Positions 61,214 through 64,000 of a DNA stretch of 64,000 nt are shown piece by piece; position 1 is the stretch's first letter; each line of letters starts with the position of its first letter. Position numbers and translations under genes: made by a program. The DNA lies in the NCBI RefSeq assembly GCF_037027445.1, contig NZ_JBANDL010000002.1, positions 5,154,001 through 5,218,000 on the forward strand, written 5' to 3'. Under the pieces are notes generated by a model that was given only the letters and a program-made list of their open reading frames with translations, was not told the DNA's origin and did no database searches. This DNA is from Lysobacter firmicutimachus. GTDB taxonomy: Bacteria; Pseudomonadota; Gammaproteobacteria; Xanthomonadales; Xanthomonadaceae.

Positions 61214-61612
61214 ATGACCGCCCGCATCGCCCTGCCCGCCGCCTGCCCCTGCGACCCCGCCCGCCGCTACGCCGCCTGCTGCGGCCGCCTGCACCGGGGC
61301 GACCCGGCCGAGAGCGCCGAGGCCTTGATGCGTTCGCGCTACAGCGCCTACGTGCTGGGCGATCTGGCGTATCTGCGGACCAGCTGGCACCCCACGACCT
61401 GCCCGGACGAACTGGAGTTCGATCCGGCCGTGCGCTGGCTGGGACTGCAGGTGAAGCGGCATCGCCAGGACGGCGCGGACACAGCGACGGTCGAGTTCGT
61501 CGCCCGCTATCGAGTCGGCGGCGGTTCGGCGGTGCGGCTGCACGAAATCAGCCGTTTCGCGCGGGTTGACGGCGGCTGGCGCTACCTGGACGGGACCTTC
61601 CCGCAGGGGTGA
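61214..61612 (+). CDS. YchJ-family SEC-C protein
   Basis: A 132-residue protein: a SEC-C type cysteine cluster at the start ([20 protein letters not shown]) and an NTF2-like domain with [20 protein letters not shown] and TWHPTTCP-like segments, matching YchJ/UPF0225. Function unknown. The divergent gene also encodes a SEC-C protein. Confidence 0.92.
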   Translation: MTARIALPAACPCDPARRYAACCGRLHRGDPAESAEALMRSRYSAYVLGDLAYLRTSWHPTTCPDELEFDPAVRWLGLQVKRHRQDGADTATVEFVARYRVGGGSAVRLHEISRFARVDGGWRYLDGTFPQG

Positions 61613-61764
61613 GCGCCCCCTCGGTACGGCCGCGCCCGCCGCGCCTGCGGCGACAGGCGGAGCACTGGGCCAGCGCATCGCCGGCCCCGAGCCGCGGACA
61701 AAAAAAGGGCGCGGCAGTGAGCCGCGCCCGGGCTTGCCCGCCCACGAGAGGCGGAGAGAGAGGG

Positions 61765-62259
61765 TTACTTCACTTCCAGTTCGGCAGTGTTGGCGATCGC
61801 GCCGTTGGCGCTGACTTCGACCTTGTACTTGCCGGCCGGCCACGGCGACTTCTTGGAGAAGTTGAAGTTGGTGGTTTCGGCGCCGGCGGTGTTGAGGGTC
61901 TGGGTCTCTTCGCCCGCCACCTGGCCGTCCTGGTAGGTCAGCTTGGCGCTCAGGCTGGCGTTGGTCGCGGCGCCGTCGGTGGCGACCGAGGCGACGATCG
62001 TGTCGGTCGGCTTGAACGAGGTGGTCGGAGCGGTGATCTTCTTGTCCGCGCCGGCGGCCGTGCCGAGGGTGACCGAAGTGACGCTCAGCGCGGCCGGAGC
62101 CGGGGTCGCAGCCGGAGCGGGTTCGGGCGCCGGAGCCGGGGTTTCGGCGGCCGGGGGCGGAGTCGGAGCCGGTTCTTCCTTCTTCTTGCAGCCCGCCAGC
62201 GCCAGAGCGGCGACCAGGGCGGCGGCGACGGCGTAGTGCGTGCGATTGCGGATCAGCAT
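61765..62259 (-). CDS. Lipoprotein of unknown function
   Basis: A 164-residue lipoprotein with lipobox LAGC (Cys24) followed by KKKEE and an Ala/Pro linker to about residue 60. The rest is a single beta-sandwich-like domain (TSFKPTDTIVASVATDGAAT, SPWPAGKYKVEVSANG) resembling bacterial lipoproteins with Ig-like folds. Shine-Dalgarno AGGAGA. Upstream on the same strand is a LysM protein, 49 bp away. Confidence 0.82.
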   Translation of the reverse strand: MLIRNRTHYAVAAALVAALALAGCKKKEEPAPTPPPAAETPAPAPEPAPAATPAPAALSVTSVTLGTAAGADKKITAPTTSFKPTDTIVASVATDGAATNASLSAKLTYQDGQVAGEETQTLNTAGAETTNFNFSKKSPWPAGKYKVEVSANGAIANTAELEVK

Positions 62260-62308
62260 GGTGGATCTCCTGGGAAAGGCCGGGTAGTGAGGTGGAACGC
62301 CGTCGACG

Positions 62309-62611
62309 TCAGTCGTTGAGGGTCGGGATCTTGAGGATCTGACCGGGCTGGATCTTGTCCGGATCGTCGAGCTGGTCGCGGTTGGCCTCGAAGATCGCGT
62401 TCCACTTGCTCGCCTTGCCGTAGAACTGCTTGGCGATGTGCGAGAGCGTGTCGCCCTTCTCGACCGTATAGGTCTGTTCGCCGACCTTTTCCGCAGTGGT
62501 ATCGACACTGACCGACACGTCGCTGAAGTCGGCCTTCTGGACCTTGTCCGCGGTGGTGTCGACGTTGACGTTCACGTCGGAGAAATCGGCTTTCTTATCC
62601 GGGGTAGTCAT
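62309..62611 (-). CDS. LysM protein with a tandem acidic repeat
   Basis: A 100-residue protein without a signal peptide. The N-terminal 43 residues contain two copies of a 19-residue unit ([19 protein letters not shown], then [19 protein letters not shown]). A LysM domain (about 47-97) follows: [20 protein letters not shown] and [23 protein letters not shown]. LysM of this type occurs in cytoplasmic proteins such as YgaU/Kbp, which binds potassium; a BON domain is absent. Probably co-transcribed with the lipoprotein gene downstream. Confidence 0.88.
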   Translation of the reverse strand: MTTPDKKADFSDVNVNVDTTADKVQKADFSDVSVSVDTTAEKVGEQTYTVEKGDTLSHIAKQFYGKASKWNAIFEANRDQLDDPDKIQPGQILKIPTLND

Positions 62612-62839
62612 GGGTTGAGGGCTCCTGCCGAAGTGGCGCAGGCAACATGACACGAAGATTGTTAAAAATGCATAGCGCCGGCGTGAACTCACATTACAAA
62701 TCTGAATAATCCGATTGCCGGTATTCAGTAGGCCGCGGTCGGTCGAACGCGCAGGCGCCGCCCGGCCCTCGGCGGACCAGGTGGCACACTAAATAAACAG
62801 TGTTATCGCGAGGTGCGGCGGTGCGACCGCCGCGCCCGC

Positions 62840-63667
62840 TTACTGGCGCAAGTCGCGCCCCGGCGTCGGCCGGTCGCGCCCCGGACTGCCGCGCCAGGGA
62901 TTGATGTCGAGCCCGCCGCGGCGGGTGTAGCGCGCTTCCACCGACAGCCATTGCGGCTGCCCGCGTTGCCACAGGTCGGCATAGATGCGTTCCACGCACT
63001 GCTCGTGGAATTCGGCGTGGTCGCGGAACGAGATCAGATAGCGCAGCAGCGCCGGTCGGTCCAGGCGCGGGCCGCGGTAGGCGATGCTGACCCGCGCCCA
63101 GTCCGGCTGGCCGGTGACCGGGCAATTGGACTTCAGCAGCGCGCTGCACAGGGTTTCTTCGACCACGGTGCCGGCGTCGGCGAGCAGATGTCCGGCATTG
63201 GGCGGGCCATAGTCGTCGATGGCGACATCGAGCTCGTCGATCGAGTCGGCAACCGCTGCGGTTCCATCGCCGCGCTCGTCGATCGGCGGCAGGCCGAAAG
63301 CGACCTCGACCGGCGCACCGGCCGCGCGGGAGAGGTCGGCGACGATGCGCGCCAGCACCTCGTCCTCGCGTTCGAAACGCGTGGCGTTGAACGAATTCAG
63401 GTAGAGCTTGAGCGACTTGGATTCGATCAACTGCGGCGAAGCGGCCGGCACCGAAATCGTGGCCGTGCCGACCCGCGGCTTGCCGCGGCCGTCGAGCCAG
63501 CTCAGCTCGTAGGCATGCCAGCGATCGACCCCGACGAAGGGCAGCGCCTGGTCGGACAGGCCGATATGGGCGCGGCCGAGCGAGCGGGCGATGGGGAACA
63601 GCAGCGAGGGGTCGTACTCGCGCGGGTAGTCGACGTGGCGGCCGAGGGGCAGGTCATGGGAGGTCAT
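62840..63667 (-). CDS. queF: NADPH-dependent 7-cyano-7-deazaguanine reductase
   Basis: Reduces preQ0 to preQ1 in queuosine biosynthesis. The 275 residues match the two-domain (YqfA-type) form of QueF, as in E. coli (282). The nucleophilic cysteine is in [13 protein letters not shown]; the NADPH-binding region [13 protein letters not shown] and the conserved [14 protein letters not shown] are present. It stands alone with no other queuosine genes nearby. Confidence 0.96.
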   Translation of the reverse strand: MTSHDLPLGRHVDYPREYDPSLLFPIARSLGRAHIGLSDQALPFVGVDRWHAYELSWLDGRGKPRVGTATISVPAASPQLIESKSLKLYLNSFNATRFEREDEVLARIVADLSRAAGAPVEVAFGLPPIDERGDGTAAVADSIDELDVAIDDYGPPNAGHLLADAGTVVEETLCSALLKSNCPVTGQPDWARVSIAYRGPRLDRPALLRYLISFRDHAEFHEQCVERIYADLWQRGQPQWLSVEARYTRRGGLDINPWRGSPGRDRPTPGRDLRQ

Positions 63668-63810
63668 GGCGATATTTTAGCCGCTGCGGCCGGTCCCGGC
63701 CCCAACCGGCCGTCCGCCGCTGATCTCCGCTGATCTCCGCTGAGCTTCCGCCCTTTGAAAAAAGCGGACGAGCGGGAATTCGATCTCGCTTAGCCCCTAC
63801 CCGCCGCGAC

Positions 63811-64000
63811 TTACCCCGCCGGCGGTCCGTGCAGGTAGTCCAGCGTCACCTGCAACATCGCGCGCAGGCCGAGGTCGAGCGAACTCTCGTCGAGCTTGAA
63901 TTGCGGCGAGTGGTTGCTCGGCGCGGTCGCCGGGTCGACCCCGGCCTCGGTCGAGCCGACGAAGAAGAACATCGCCGGCACCTGCTTGGCGTAGTAGGAG
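63811..64000 (-). CDS. M20-family amidohydrolase, C-terminal end (runs off the window)
   Basis: The last 62 codons of a leftward gene whose start lies beyond base 64000. The visible end reads SYYAKQVPAMFFFVGSTEAG, ATAPSNHSPQFKLDESSLDL, ending LDYLHGPPAG. The NHSPQFKLDE stretch (conserved His near the metal site) is typical of M20 amidohydrolases such as hippurate hydrolase-like and N-acyl-amino-acid deacylase-like enzymes. Confidence 0.85.
   Translation of the reverse strand, partial: SYYAKQVPAMFFFVGSTEAGVDPATAPSNHSPQFKLDESSLDLGLRAMLQVTLDYLHGPPAG

Overview
The window is about 64 kb of very GC-rich DNA from the replication-origin region of a gammaproteobacterial chromosome. Gene order (gyrB, recF, dnaN, dnaA on one strand; rpmH, rnpA, yidC, mnmE on the other), the protein sequences, the many short palindromic repeats and the large complement of secreted proteins point to Xanthomonadaceae, most likely a Lysobacter. 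The genus is inferred from sequence recognition, not from a search.

Region 1 (1-10.9 kb) is the origin. gyrB (partial), recF, dnaN and dnaA run leftward; rpmH, rnpA, yidC and mnmE run rightward. The dnaA-dnaN gap holds an AT-rich stretch and two perfect, inverted DnaA boxes. Four perfect 14-bp ParB-binding (parS) palindromes lie between 1.95 and 3.6 kb, two of them inside the recF coding sequence. A strong sigma70 promoter precedes rpmH. A 955-bp gene-free gap separates recF from gyrB.

Region 2 (11-20.4 kb) carries a secreted subtilisin-like protease with C-terminal SLH repeats, a secreted protein of unknown function, and a tight signalling operon: an FHA-GAF protein, a transmembrane Ser/Thr kinase with a TPR domain, a cytoplasmic NarL-type histidine kinase and a LuxR-type response regulator.

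Region 3 (20.4-34.8 kb) has an Old Yellow Enzyme, a DkgB-type reductase, an SPFH protein paired with a zinc-ribbon membrane protein, a lipoprotein ending in a TonB C-terminal domain, a NatAB-like exporter, a lipidated alpha/beta hydrolase, a ferredoxin-NADP reductase and a YadGH-like ABC exporter followed by a small exported protein and a lipoprotein.

Region 4 (34.8-50.1 kb) holds a large TonB-dependent receptor with tatD downstream, flanked by two related small secreted proteins of unknown function; hrpB; a response-regulator/histidine-kinase fusion; an aldo-keto reductase/DMT exporter pair; rluE; and a methyltransferase with a signal peptide.

Region 5 (50.2-64 kb) includes a LysR regulator divergent from a 70-aa protein, aceK, and, about 4 kb from aceK, its substrate gene icd with the regulatory serine region conserved. 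A DUF4344-type metallopeptidase, several lipoproteins, SEC-C and cysteine-cluster proteins, a LysM protein, queF and the end of an M20 amidohydrolase complete the window.

Repeats: single and paired REP-like palindromes are scattered between genes, often as inverted pairs. A larger composite element (REP array, conserved core, microsatellite) occurs twice in inverted orientation about 32 kb apart (about 21.8-22.3 kb and 54.1-54.6 kb). I saw no rRNA, tRNA, insertion sequence, prophage or CRISPR array.
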